In this document: positions 10,936 to 22,107 of the stretch, piece after piece
Layout: every line of letters begins with the position of its first letter
Numbering within the stretch: the first letter of the stretch is position 1
Source of the DNA: Paulownia fortunei
Taxonomy: Eukaryota; Streptophyta; Magnoliopsida; Lamiales; Paulowniaceae
NCBI GenBank assembly: GCA_019321725.1
Contig: CM033111.1
Location: 7,936,001-8,000,000, forward strand
DNA: 64,000 bases
Direction: 5' to 3'
Position numbers and translations under genes: made by a program
The notes under the pieces: model-generated
Database searches by the model: none
Told to the model about the DNA's origin: nothing
What the model saw: only the letters and a program-made list of their open reading frames with translations

Positions 10936-13064
10936 TTATGCCTCTTGAAATACATAATAGTTCGCAGTACTATCCATACCATGAGATACATGACGTGTTA
11001 AGGTAGATGGACCCACCTCATCTACTGCACTAGACATAAATGGAGAAGAGATGTCGTGAGATGTAGAAGCATGATTAGTAAATGTAGGGGTAACCCTGTA
11101 AGTAAAGTTATCCTCTATTGTGCTACTATACATTCTCCTCTTTATGCCTCTGTCTTCTAGTGGTACCACTGATTGTTCAGGCATATGGACTGCAGATTAT
11201 TATCGATGGAGTAGACACATGAGATCATCAGTGGCGTGTATAGCTTCACTCCTTATTCGCATGAGTGAATCTATATCTTCCTCATTTATGCCATCGTTAC
11301 TAAGCCTAATCCTCTCTATTATCATACTTTGAAAGACATGTAAATGAGAATAATATTAAATAATATTATTAATAGAATACATATTATAAAAATTACTATT
11401 AACTAAAAAATAGGTACCATAACGTCCAAATCTGATATGTCTAAAAGTTGATACCTCCCACATAGGCAAATGAGATGGTGATATCAGATAAAATGTAATG
11501 TGATCGTACCACCACATATATTCAAGCTCAGTACCGTCGGACCTAGTGATGGGAGGGCTAGTGATAATAAACTGATGTCTATCTGCCCACTCAGACATAC
11601 ACTCCCAGTGATATCAAGCCCAATCCTATCCACTGAGTCCCCTGTGGTCTACATCGTACAAAGTCGCTTCATGCACTACTATATCCTGGAGAATATATTG
11701 TCGCATATCAAACTATCGCATGACCGGCTCTGGATGGTGGAACTCTACGATGGTGTAGTTGATTAAAGGACATTGAGATCTCCATAGTGGTATGTTACAT
11801 CTTGGTTCAAACACTATAATATCCGATGAACTCATATTATATAGCTCCTAAATAAACTGCAATTAACAAATGCATCAAAATATTTTTTACAATGAAAATA
11901 AAAAATAAATTTAAAAAAATATGTTGAGCTCTACTCACCTCTCTCTCAGTCATTCTATCTAGTATATCTATAATAATCCTGACAGAATGACTCATCGTAT
12001 GTATGAAGTTGTAATACTGCATCCACATATATGTATATTAAAACTATCATTAATTAAGAATCATAAAACATTATTAGAACTTAATATTAATTATTATTGA
12101 ATGATACCTTGCACCATACGGAAGAAGTGGAAGCTCATTATCGTCATCGCCAATGAGTGGGCTCATATTAATTCAAGAACGTAATTGTTTGGGCACCAAA
12201 GGTCTAATTCGAGACCATGCCCATATATGCGGTGTATATTAAAAATAATGTGCGAGATAAATAGGAAACTATGACATAAGAAACTTACGACACTGATATG
12301 AAGGGGTTATATTAAGTTTACCTATAGAAGTACCATCATATCACCAATAACATGCTTATCTCTATCGGCTAGGGTACATAACTCACGATGCATGAATCCT
12401 AATATTGCATTGCCCCAACTAAAAGTCAACATCCTTAATTTGTTCCAACAATACCCTATTGCTTGATGAATCAAGACACAAAATACTCTCAAATAGAATC
12501 AATACACACTGGCGTGCATATCGCTCCAAGTCATCCTGGGAAGTGTCATCTGTCATTGGATTAGCCAGAAAATAACCCCTCAAGGCATTCAACAAGATAT
12601 GTCCACCTCTGAACTGTTGGGAAGTAGGTTGGAATCCTAAGTAATAGTGGCAATATTCCTGCCACTACTGGGTAGACCTCATCAGATCACATCCGATGAC
12701 AGGTTGACCATCTACTGATAAGCCCCAAATAACTATAATATCCTATAGTGTGATAGTCACTATTCCCACGCAAAAATAAAATGTATGGGTCTCAGACCAC
12801 CATCTTTCTACGAGCACAGTGATCAAATAGAAATACATATTAAACTGGCCATATCTATAGACACCATAGAATCCCATATTATATAAAATATGAACTACAT
12901 GAGGATGCAACATACCATCACCACCATCAAGTCTCCAAAATGGTCCAGCTTCGTGCCTAACTATGAGGTCGTTTCTACCTCACCAATAAATACACTCTCA
13001 AATTGGCGATGAGTCTGTCGGGATAAAACTATCATATCTCGTGGACTATATATAGAAACAGTGT
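10936..13064 (-). pseudogene. Plant mobile domain (PMD) protein remnant
   Basis: On the minus strand, 12960-12690 reads GFYGVYRYG, then LITVLVERWWSETHTFYF, then ITLQDIIVIWGLSVDGQP. This is the signature of the aminotransferase-like plant mobile domain. Further pieces follow at 12620-12430 (including LNALRGYFLANP and ARQCVLILFESILCL) and at 12180-12110. The C-terminal part is open at 11598-11356 (MSEWADRHQFI and LEYMWWYDHITFYLISPS), with a low-complexity tail at 11184-10936. Several stops and frameshifts break it, so it is not functional. PMD proteins such as MAIN and MAIL1 act in transcriptional silencing; PMDs inside transposons are a related set whose role is unclear. The start near 13064 is the first ATG upstream of the domain. 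The gene follows MURA on the same strand. Confidence 0.75.
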
Positions 13065-13499
13065 CCATCCTGTAATCAAATAAACAACAATACTAATTAA
13101 TATTTAAATTATGATGTAATAAAAGACAATTGAAACATATCATGAAACTTGCATGTATAAAATAATTGCATCAAACAGTGTTAACAAGAATTTTAACATA
13201 TTACAATTCAAATTGGTCATACACTTAGTCTCAAATATAAGAACAATTAGTTTTACATATGATGAATTTTACTCTCCTACAATCCAAAACTAAGTATCTA
13301 TAAAATATTAGATATTTAAGAAAGTCGTTTGTATATTAATCTTAACTTGAAAGATTACATATATTTTGGCTGTAAGAGTACTGTATAGAAATAAGGAGTA
13401 CTTCTCCTTGATAAAGACTAAATTTAATCATACTCTAATAACATCATCTATATCGGGAATATGTTCTATATTATGTCACATTGAGCCATTGCCTCGCAC

Positions 13500-16020
13500 A
13501 GGCTTGTTATCTGCACCTGCTTGAGGCTAATCCATTTTGTTCAGAATTCAAATAGTAAATTTTATCCACGATGATTCTGAATCCGCATTGATGGATTTTG
13601 GTACAACTCAAAAAGGGGAGTATCCCAATAAACTTTATCCAATAATGACTCAAACTTTCCTCTATAAGTATAAACATAAGAAGCGGTGTTATAGTACGAT
13701 TTCATAAATATTACTGGGTTAACTCCAAAATAACGGCAAGTATGTATTGCGTGCGAGCAAGGAATTCCAAACGGAGTCCAATTAACTCATGAGCACTCTA
13801 TTGACCTCAGCATCACGATGTGGGTAAAACTTTTGAATGATCATGGTCGACACCTTATGACAAATGCAGATTGCTCTATGTAATCAAACACGTATACCAT
13901 ATATTCTATGAATTAATTCTGTCAACTCTCGTACTTTTGTAATACATTATCAGGCTATGGTTGGTTGTTTTCCATCATTTGATGACCATTCGATAGTCGA
14001 TCAAGAAAATATTTTACAGAAGATGGAATGTAATATGTACAATAGTAGTTATTGGGAGTCGTCGAGTACCTTTCAATATTCTATTAATGCAATATAACAT
14101 ATTTGTTGTCATTATGCCATATCTTCATCCTCCATCATGAGTTAAAGTCTTTTGAGACTTTTCTATATTCTCCAAGTATGCATGCATACACATCCTCGTT
14201 AAGATTCATGATTTGTTCTATGATTTTGTTAAACTGTCTAATTGTTAATTGTGAACCAACTGTCCAACACATATTCCTAATCTAATACTCTTGAACCACT
14301 TGTTGAAGTTAGAGAACATATGCCTTAAGAAAAAATGATATACTCCACAAGATGGCGTAAAATCAAGTATGTATTCAACAACTCCGAGTAAGCCACTATG
14401 CCGATCAGAAATAAGACACATATTTTCAACCCCTCGGACAATATGTCTGGACAACATATGAAAAAACCATCTCCAAGATGCAAAAGTTTCTTCATCAACA
14501 ACCACAAAAGTCAGAGGCAGAACCTGTTGATTTGCATCCATTCCCACAACAATCAACATCTTGTGTTTGTACTTTGTGTAAAGATGGGTTACACTTATAA
14601 CTTTGTGGCAATTTTAAAATTCATCGATACATGGCTTTAATGCCCAATAAAATATATTTCAACATCTTCTTTTCTGGTAACTTGGTGTTGATGTGGTGTC
14701 ACTCCACATTTGTGCTTGGATTCCATTTTTGTAAAGCTCCTAAATATTTAGGCAAATTTTTACTGAGCTCTCCCAAATACCATAAATATTTTCCTCGTGC
14801 GTTTAAAATTGTGTTAGTCCTTATGATATAAAATTTCATACTGATATTTATCTCTCACATTTTGTTAGACATACTTAATCTTATAGGTTAGTTCACACTG
14901 AACTATGCCCGTAAGCAACCTAGCGATCATATTTTTGCACAAATTGCAATGATTCGCAACCACTGAATTTATAAGACAAGTATGGGAATCTCCCTACTTG
15001 GTGATTTTACATAAACTGAGCTTTGCTTGCAATGATGCTCGAACCCCCCAAGTACACCATATGGTCGATGTATTATGTTTGCATTTCACTTTTTCTACTT
15101 TTAGTGTACTCTCAACCACCTAATACTCATGTCTCACAACTCGTATGGAGTAATCTTTAATTGAAGTTTGCAAATTTTCTTGTCTTTAAATACCATACTC
15201 TTTTCAAGCTCTTTTTTACCGAAGTCATAAAATTTTCCCCTATTTGGATTTTTCAATAGAGTCCACAAATATTTTTGGTACGTTGTGGTGCAGAACAAGA
15301 CGGTCGAATAAAACCCATATTCATTTGTCATTTAAGGCATTGAGGTATACACTGGCACTTGATGTTGGGATGAGATGCCATCATCACGTTGCTCATACAT
15401 CTCCTACAGGTCAGCAACAACAACATCATCATCATCATTATCAATTTTATCATGTTTGTAATTAACATGTTCTTCAGCATCAAAACTATCGACAAGTGGC
15501 TCAAGCAATTCATCAGTGTATACATTATACAGCTCTACATCAGTACCATGAGATTCAATATTCTAATGTGAAACTTCAAAATGCTCTTGGCTAGATCTTG
15601 AAGCACCTGCATTAAGGTCATTGATGCCAACACTTATCATCATTTGTGTGACTATAGGCATATCAAACATACTATCATATCTTAAAAATGATGCACGCTG
15701 AGAATACTCATTGCTTCTTGGGATTTTAGGCACAATATCATGCACCATTTGCCCACCTCAACATAAATATCTACAAATTGATTATCCCTCCCCTAATCCA
15801 AGAAAAACTTCAAACCTTCATCATCGATTATTGATATTAGATGTGATATATTGTTCCAACAGTACTTACCAAATAATTTCAATAAGAACTGATTATCATC
15901 AATGCCCGTTATCTGATACACTTTCAGTAGTAATTCAAAAAACTTTGTTCTACGAGATATTCTTCTAACTTCAGTTGAATAAGCATCCTATATAATTTGA
16001 CATTCAAAGTGGACCAGAAT
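13500..16020 (-). pseudogene. MURA-like transposase remnant of the MULE
   Basis: Three recognisable parts occur in order on the minus strand. (1) At 16020-15740 is a MuDR-type N-terminal domain (FFELLLKVYQITGIDDNQF, then a block with LKLFGKYCWNNISH). (2) At 14559-14245, open for 104 residues, is the MULE transposase core, with GMDANQQVLPLTFVVVDEE and W..F, then LISDRHSG, which contains a catalytic-type aspartate, and a C/H region around GVYHFFLRHM. (3) At 13790-13530 is a SWIM zinc finger (FGIPCSHAIHTCRYFGVNP; the CSH at 13759-13751) and C-terminal YWDTPLFELY. The usual first SWIM cysteines are not clear. Stops interrupt every segment. Family assignment is by motif order; no search was run. 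Confidence 0.82.
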
Positions 16021-16158
16021 ATCAATATTATTCCTATTTGATATAACTTCATAAATATGAATATATTAGTAAACTATATTATTTAATTATTATATTATTA
16101 TTTAGGGTTATTAGTAAAGTATATTAGTAAATATATCATAAATATAATATATAGTTAT

Positions 16159-17150
16159 TGTTAACATATAATGCTTTCAACATTAGTAAAGGGTTAACAT
16201 GAATATATATTTGTAATGCTATTATTAAAATTACAAATATGAAATTAATAGTTAATTAATAATTATTATCATCATTATATATATTTTAATTACTTAGACA
16301 TTATATATATATATATTTAAATTAATATATTGGTACATAAATCTTAAAAAAGTAGTAATTTGTAAACTACATAAATGAATTTGTTAACTAGTTAGATATA
16401 ATTAATTATTTATTAAGTATTATTATATAATTGATCTTTATTATAAATTAAATATTAAATAATTAATATACAATTAACCATTGTTATATAATTATATTTA
16501 ATTATTATATATTAAAATATTATATTATAATAACTATTGTTGTTAACATATGATGCTTTCAACATTAGTAAAGTGATAACATGAATATATATAAGTAATG
16601 TTATTATTAAAGTTATAAATATGAAATTAATAGTTAATTAATTATTATTATCATCATTATATATATTAATTACTTAGAAATAATATATATTTATTTATTT
16701 ATTTAAATTCATATGTCGGCACATAAATCTACAATACATAAAAAAATAGTGAGTTAACTAGTTAGAGATAATTAATTATTTGTTAAGTATTATTATATAA
16801 TTGATCATTATTATAAATTGAATATTAAATAACTAATATACAATTAATCATTATTATATAATTATAATTCATTATTATATATTAAAATATTATATTATTA
16901 TAATTATTATTGTTAACATATAATGCTTTCAACATTATTAAAGTGTTGACATGAATATACATAAGTAATGTTATTTTTAAAATTAAAAATATGAAATTAA
17001 TAGTTAAATAATTATTAATAGTTAAATAATTTGTTAACAAATTATTAGTACATAAAAAATTAGTAATATTATAAACTACATAAATGAATTTGTTAATTAG
17101 TTAGAGATAATTAATTATTATTAAGTATTATTATATAATTACGTATAATC
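16159..17150. repeat. AT-rich tandem array, unit 370-382 bp, about 2.6 copies
   Basis: Units begin at 16159, 16541 and 16911, each with TGTTAACATATRATGCTTTC. Unit 1 is 382 bp and unit 2 is 370 bp. Unit 3 lacks a central block but regains phase near 17050 (TACATAAATGAATTTGTTAA) and ends near 17150. It lies inside the MULE just upstream of the transposase gene, so it may overlap the promoter or represent internal amplification. Confidence 0.85.
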
Positions 17151-18238
17151 ATTACATCTTAAAGTATTATATGAATAATAATTATATATATTATAAATAT
17201 AAATTTATCAATTGATTTATTGTTATTAACATTTTAATGTTATATATTAATTTCATAAACATAATATATAATTATTTTTTTAAGTAATTTTGTTAATATA
17301 TATTTTTATTATATTATAAAAATTAGTAATATTATAAACCATATAAATCTAGTGAAATTTAAGTTATAAATAACCCAATTCTTCTTTATTGTAGAAAATC
17401 ATATTCTAGTGAAAATATTAGGATAATGATAGGAAAGATTGCCTAAATACTTCTATGATTTTGACAAGTTATGGTATTTACTTAGATTCTTGTATATTTT
17501 AACATCTAAATGAAACCATCGATGGGTGTCACTAGAGTATATATAGATATTCAAATCACCTAATATACGATATTAAAGATGAAATTTTCAAGTTAAATGA
17601 TAAATATAAAAGATACACAAAAAATTCAAGCAAAGGTTGGCTTCTACACATATATAGCATGCTCTTATATATGAAATTTCATGTGGCATTGAGAAATATA
17701 GTTAACATTGCATAATAATTTATTTCTTCAATATAAAAATATATCTAGTTCACAATTATTATACTATATATATATATATATTGTAAGTGAAATATTTATG
17801 GTACCTGTAAGTTAATGTCACACTCGAAATATGATCATCATCGTAATTTAACTCTTCACACAAATGACATATATCTGAACGAAAATACAAAAATATGAAT
17901 TATTTTATTTATCTTTGTGAAAAAAATGATAAAAATAAAAAATCTTATGGATTCAAAGAATACAAATAATACTTGTGGATTGTGATAAATAATTTTAGAA
18001 GAAGAAGATTGCAAACGAAGAAGACAAACAAAATGGAAGATAATTGAAGTACAAGAACGTTGGAGGAATTTTGAGAGAGAGAACACTGGATGAATTTTTA
18101 GCAGGGAAGAGGGGGGAGTGGGAGGATGGTAAAGAGAGGCAGGCTCCATCATCGATTAAAATGGTCAAATAACTGTTTTGATCGAATTTTATTTTTTTTT
18201 AAAAAATAAAATAAAATCTATGTTACACTTTTTGTATC

Positions 18239-18500
18239 TGTGTCAGCGAAAAAATCAATTTCTTCTTTAATAAAAAAACATGTGCATAGAAAACGCAACC
18301 CTAGGTTTTGCTTTCTATGTGCAGTCAGTAAAAAATTTAACCTTTCGCTAATAAAGAAACATGTTAAATTCAAATTTAAATTTAAATTCAAAGCAAAAAT
18401 AGCAACTGCAATTTCATTAAAAAAATTTAACACTCAATAGGGTAAGCTGTATTTGCGTTTTTTTTTTATTAAAAATGCAATATCAAATTGAGCTTTTGTG
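18239..18500. repeat. Right terminal inverted repeat of the MULE
   Basis: The inverse complement runs AAAAGCTCAAT..., AAACGCAAATACAGCTT, then AGAAAGCAAAACC, TTGCGTTTTC and CTGACACA, matching the order of the left end. It is longer than the left TIR because of inserted AAATTCAAATTT-type sequence near 18360-18400. A clear palindrome, TAGAAAACGCAA...TTTTGCTTTCTA, lies at 18288-18318. Open frames here on both strands reflect low-complexity sequence and are not genes. Confidence 0.6.
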
Positions 18501-21500
18501 TAAAATATTAAGCTTCCTTCAATTAACGGTAATTATTTAATTATGGATTAAAAAAACAATACTCTGTATATTTAACCGAATTTGGTTAGGTGCACTTAAT
18601 TTTGCTACCATTAATGTTATCTTAGTTAATTTTTGTTGGCAATTTTCTTGTTAAAACAGAGTCCAAATTCACATGGTTAGTGAAGTGATATTTTGATGGC
18701 ATTTGTTTAGTTTGTCAATTTATTTGTTACTTTTGTATTAAAATTCTTTTTCTACATTAGGGTGCTTTAACTATGAGAAACAAAAAGTCAAAAATTGCAT
18801 AACATATAGAGGCCCAGGACATAGTTTACTTGGACTACTTTGTAACCGTAACTATTTTGCATGCATCCCTTATACAAAGCTTCAATAACTCATTGTAACC
18901 TAATGTTTTTAAAATCGAATTGATCGTTCGATTAGTCCAATCGTAAATTGACGGTCAGTCCAATTCGACTAAAAGCAAAAAATCAAAATTTTGGTTAAAT
19001 CAATCAAAAACCGATCAAATGGTTAAAACCAACTTATTTTTATTTTTTTTAAATATTAAAATTAATATTTTATTACATTTATTTGGTTATTTAAATTTTG
19101 AACCGTGTTATATATATTTTTTAGTTGATTATTTATTTATTTCATTTTATAACAAATAATTAATTTATTATTTTATCATTAGATTAATAATTAAATCGAT
19201 TCAATTAATTAATAATAATAATTTAATTATTAATTTAATTATAAATGTACAATTAACCCTAGCTAATGTTTTTTTATTCGATCCTCAATAGATAATGTTA
19301 TGGCATCAAAGCCAGAGAAGCTTTTACTCACCTTTTTATGCCTGACATGATTGGACGGTAGAAGGAACTCTTGTTCCTGCATTAATTTGCTACAGAAATT
19401 GGGGTTGCTCCATGGAGGAGGGATCTTCAAACTCATAAAATCTAAAATGCCCTCATAATTATGCATCTTGGCATTGACTCAAATTTCGGTCCTATAACAA
19501 ATAAAAACTGTTATTTTGAACTTAAGTGAGTCCATTTCCAGAGACGAGGCACTAAAGTGGTACGAAGACTAAATGTAAAGTTGAGGGATCAACAAAGTGA
19601 TTTGAACTTTAAATTTATTAAAAAAATTATATTATATGAGATATTATTTTAACTTATAAGATATTTGATTTTTATCTTTAAAATAAATATTTAAAAAATT
19701 GGATAAAATAAAATTATGGAACTGATAACATATTAGAAGATAATTTTTTGATTAATATGTCAAAATCAAATAAATTTATTAAGATTTTAAATTTTTTTAA
19801 GAAGTTCTTAAAGGATCTTATATGATCCTATTATATTATTTAAGAACTTATAAGCTTTCATCTTAAATTTTTTTATCAAATATTTTAAAATATATTATAA
19901 ATTATAGATGTTTCAATGAGCTTTTAACACAGTCAAACACCATCCAAGTCATATGCTCCCTTTCATGTGTTCAATAATTTTCATTAGGAATATGATACTA
20001 AAAGAACCTTTACATGAAATGGTGTGATATGAGAAGTCTTGATTATGTCGTAGAGGGTGTTTGTCTGAGTGTATAGGCTCTTTAAATACTTTGTAAAATG
20101 TTTATTAAATTTTAAGATATTTTAATGTGTTTGGTAAAAGTTTTAGCACATAAGCTTATAACTTCCAAAAGTAATATATTGGAATGTTTTAATTTTTTTT
20201 CAAAATGTAAGGTGACCCAAATTTATTTTTCAAGATTTTAAACGAACTATTTTTATTTTTATTTGACCGTATGAATGATACTAACATGTTTTACATTCTA
20301 TTGTTGTATTTTATCCAAATACAATAAATATTTATTTTGAAATAAAATCTAATGTCTTCTAAACTTCAATAACATCTTATACTACATAAAAAAACTCGTA
20401 AGATGATTTAAATAAGTTTGCCACACACTCAAGGGTTAGTCCTTTCCCGTGCAAAATGGGTTTTTCAGATGTTACTGAAATAATATATTTAATAGTAGTA
20501 GATACTAGATACAATCAATTTTTCAATTTTTGGTGCTAGATATGTAATTGACTCCAGCATAAAAAAATAAATAAATTAAAGCACTATCAAATAAATAAGA
20601 ACGGATAATCAATTTATCAATGATTATTTTACATGTACTAAAAAATGGATACACTTAGCAAAATTGATAATAAGATTATAATACCACTTTTTCTAAATGT
20701 AGAAAACCGTAGAGAGTCAGAGTTGCAGCAGAAAATTGATAAACAAGTGATTTACGTATTTATAAAATATTATCTTGATTTTATACTTAATTCACATTTG
20801 AATATGTACAAAAAAGGACTCTTCATCTAAAAAAAGTGCGAATTTTCTTTGAGAAAACAGCAAAGACTGCTTCCTATTAAAGGTTAATTTTTTTTCTTCG
20901 ATTAATTATAAATCTTAAAATCGTAACTAATCAAGAATCAAGAATCAAATTTTCCTATAATGTAAGATCATGAAAACTCCACGATTTCATAGTCACCATA
21001 TATATATCTTCTGTAAAAAAGAAAGTCACGTCATATGCAACCTCCTCAAATATCTAAAAAAATTAGAATTAAAAAAAATTAAAATATCTTTTTAAAACAT
21101 TATTCATATCACTAATTTATTTGCTGGTCAATTTTAGGAAAAACACAAGCAAAAACCTATGATGGATAAGCTGGTTTGAGCTTGGGAGAGAGACTGGACC
21201 ACTTTATCATGACTAGTGAATTGAGGTGGGCTTATTTCATTTGGTCTGGGCTTAGCTTGTTGGGAACTGATACATGTTCATTACCGAGGGAATTTTGTAT
21301 ATGTGATAAGTTTTAGGAGGCTTAATTATAGTAACAAAATTCTTATAGTTTACGTGAAAAATAATTTAAATAAAATACAATATTAGCATAGGACGTTGGA
21401 ATAATATATAACTTTTATAAACAGTAATATGACAATCTCTCCATTGTTTTTTAATATAACAATTTATTTTTAATTTTTATATATATTTTAATAAGATTAC

Positions 21501-21840
21501 ATTATATTAATTTTTTTAATATATATATATAAATTTACTAGTTAACATAATTTTTATTGATAATTTTTGCGAATAAATGTGTTATTTTTATAAAATAATG
21601 AGAAATTTGATATTGATATATTTCTTAATTAATTATGAATTAATGATGAATTTATTATGTAAATGAGATTTTATTAATTTTTTTTAAGTTATCTTGATGA
21701 ATTTGTTACTACATTCGGACAAACTTCAGACGTATTGCTAGTGGTAAAAATATAATTAAACATATTACGGGAAACTATCTGTATATTAAATAAAGCTTCA
21801 GGAGGTTCGAAAAATTCTTGCGGCCAAACCGTACCCAAGG
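18501..21840. other. Spacer without recognisable genes
   Basis: AT-rich sequence with many stops in all frames. At about 18905-19060 is a tract of repeated GATCGATT/CAATCGAAT-like words resembling ends of degenerate hAT-like repeats, but I could not define boundaries. Around 21225-21252 there are two TGGGCT boxes, far upstream of the next gene. Confidence 0.5.
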
Positions 21841-21852
21841 GTTAATGTGGTT

Positions 21853-21952
21853 TGGGCTTGCCAAGAAGCCTGGATCAGTTGGGATCAATAGTAAATTGGG
21901 CTGAGAGGAAAATGAAGAGCAAAATGGGCTTAGATTTACTCTCATTTGGGCT
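21853..21952 (+). promoter_or_regulatory. Cluster of four TGGGCT (site II-type) boxes
   Basis: TGGGCT occurs at 21853-21858, 21897-21902, 21925-21930 and 21947-21952, all on the plus strand and 156-255 bp upstream of the ATG at 22108. TGGGCY site II elements bind TCP factors and are enriched upstream of plant genes for ribosomal and mitochondrial proteins. That role here is inferred. Confidence 0.5.
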
Positions 21953-22107
21953 GTTGGGAATTGGACATTGTTAATTGTACAGAAATAATTAATACATTGT
22001 TGGTATCTAAAGATTTAAGGAGGGTTTTCAGCTCTGGGAACCCAACTGCAGTAGTGGTAGTGGACGGGCAAGAGAGTGAGCAATATCTGTTGGTTTGAAG
22101 ATTGAAA

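Larger units (their letters stand above)
10138..18500 (-). mobile_element. Mutator-like element (MULE) with transposase and PMD gene
   Basis: An 8.4-kb unit bounded by related hairpin-rich terminal inverted repeats (10138-10259 and 18239-18500). Both genes point left. MURA-type transposase remnants lie at 16020-13500, followed by a plant mobile domain gene at 13064-10936. A ~370-bp AT-rich tandem array (16159-17150) sits upstream of MURA, and 17160-18238 is AT-rich upstream sequence with no gene. PMD genes are known to occur within some plant MULEs and Gypsy elements, so the pairing fits established knowledge. The exact outer ends are uncertain because I could not find a 9-bp target duplication. 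Both genes are broken, so the element is dead on its own. Confidence 0.75.

Noticed and set aside
11500..11766. Plus-strand 88-codon open frame
   Set aside because: It is antisense to the PMD C-terminal segment, which has the recognisable protein sequence.
16159..17150. Possible CRISPR or centromeric satellite array
   Set aside because: There are fewer than three units of 370-382 bp without regular short spacers, and the array lies inside a MULE, so a local tandem duplication is enough to explain it.
17856..18152. Minus-strand 98-codon open frame upstream of the MULE transposase
   Set aside because: The composition is low-complexity, hydrophobic and serine-rich, with no motif, and it lies in noncoding MULE sequence near the terminal repeat.
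18218..18440. Open frames on both strands at the MULE right end
   Set aside because: They are products of AAATTT-type low-complexity sequence and of the palindromic terminal repeat; the two strands mirror each other.
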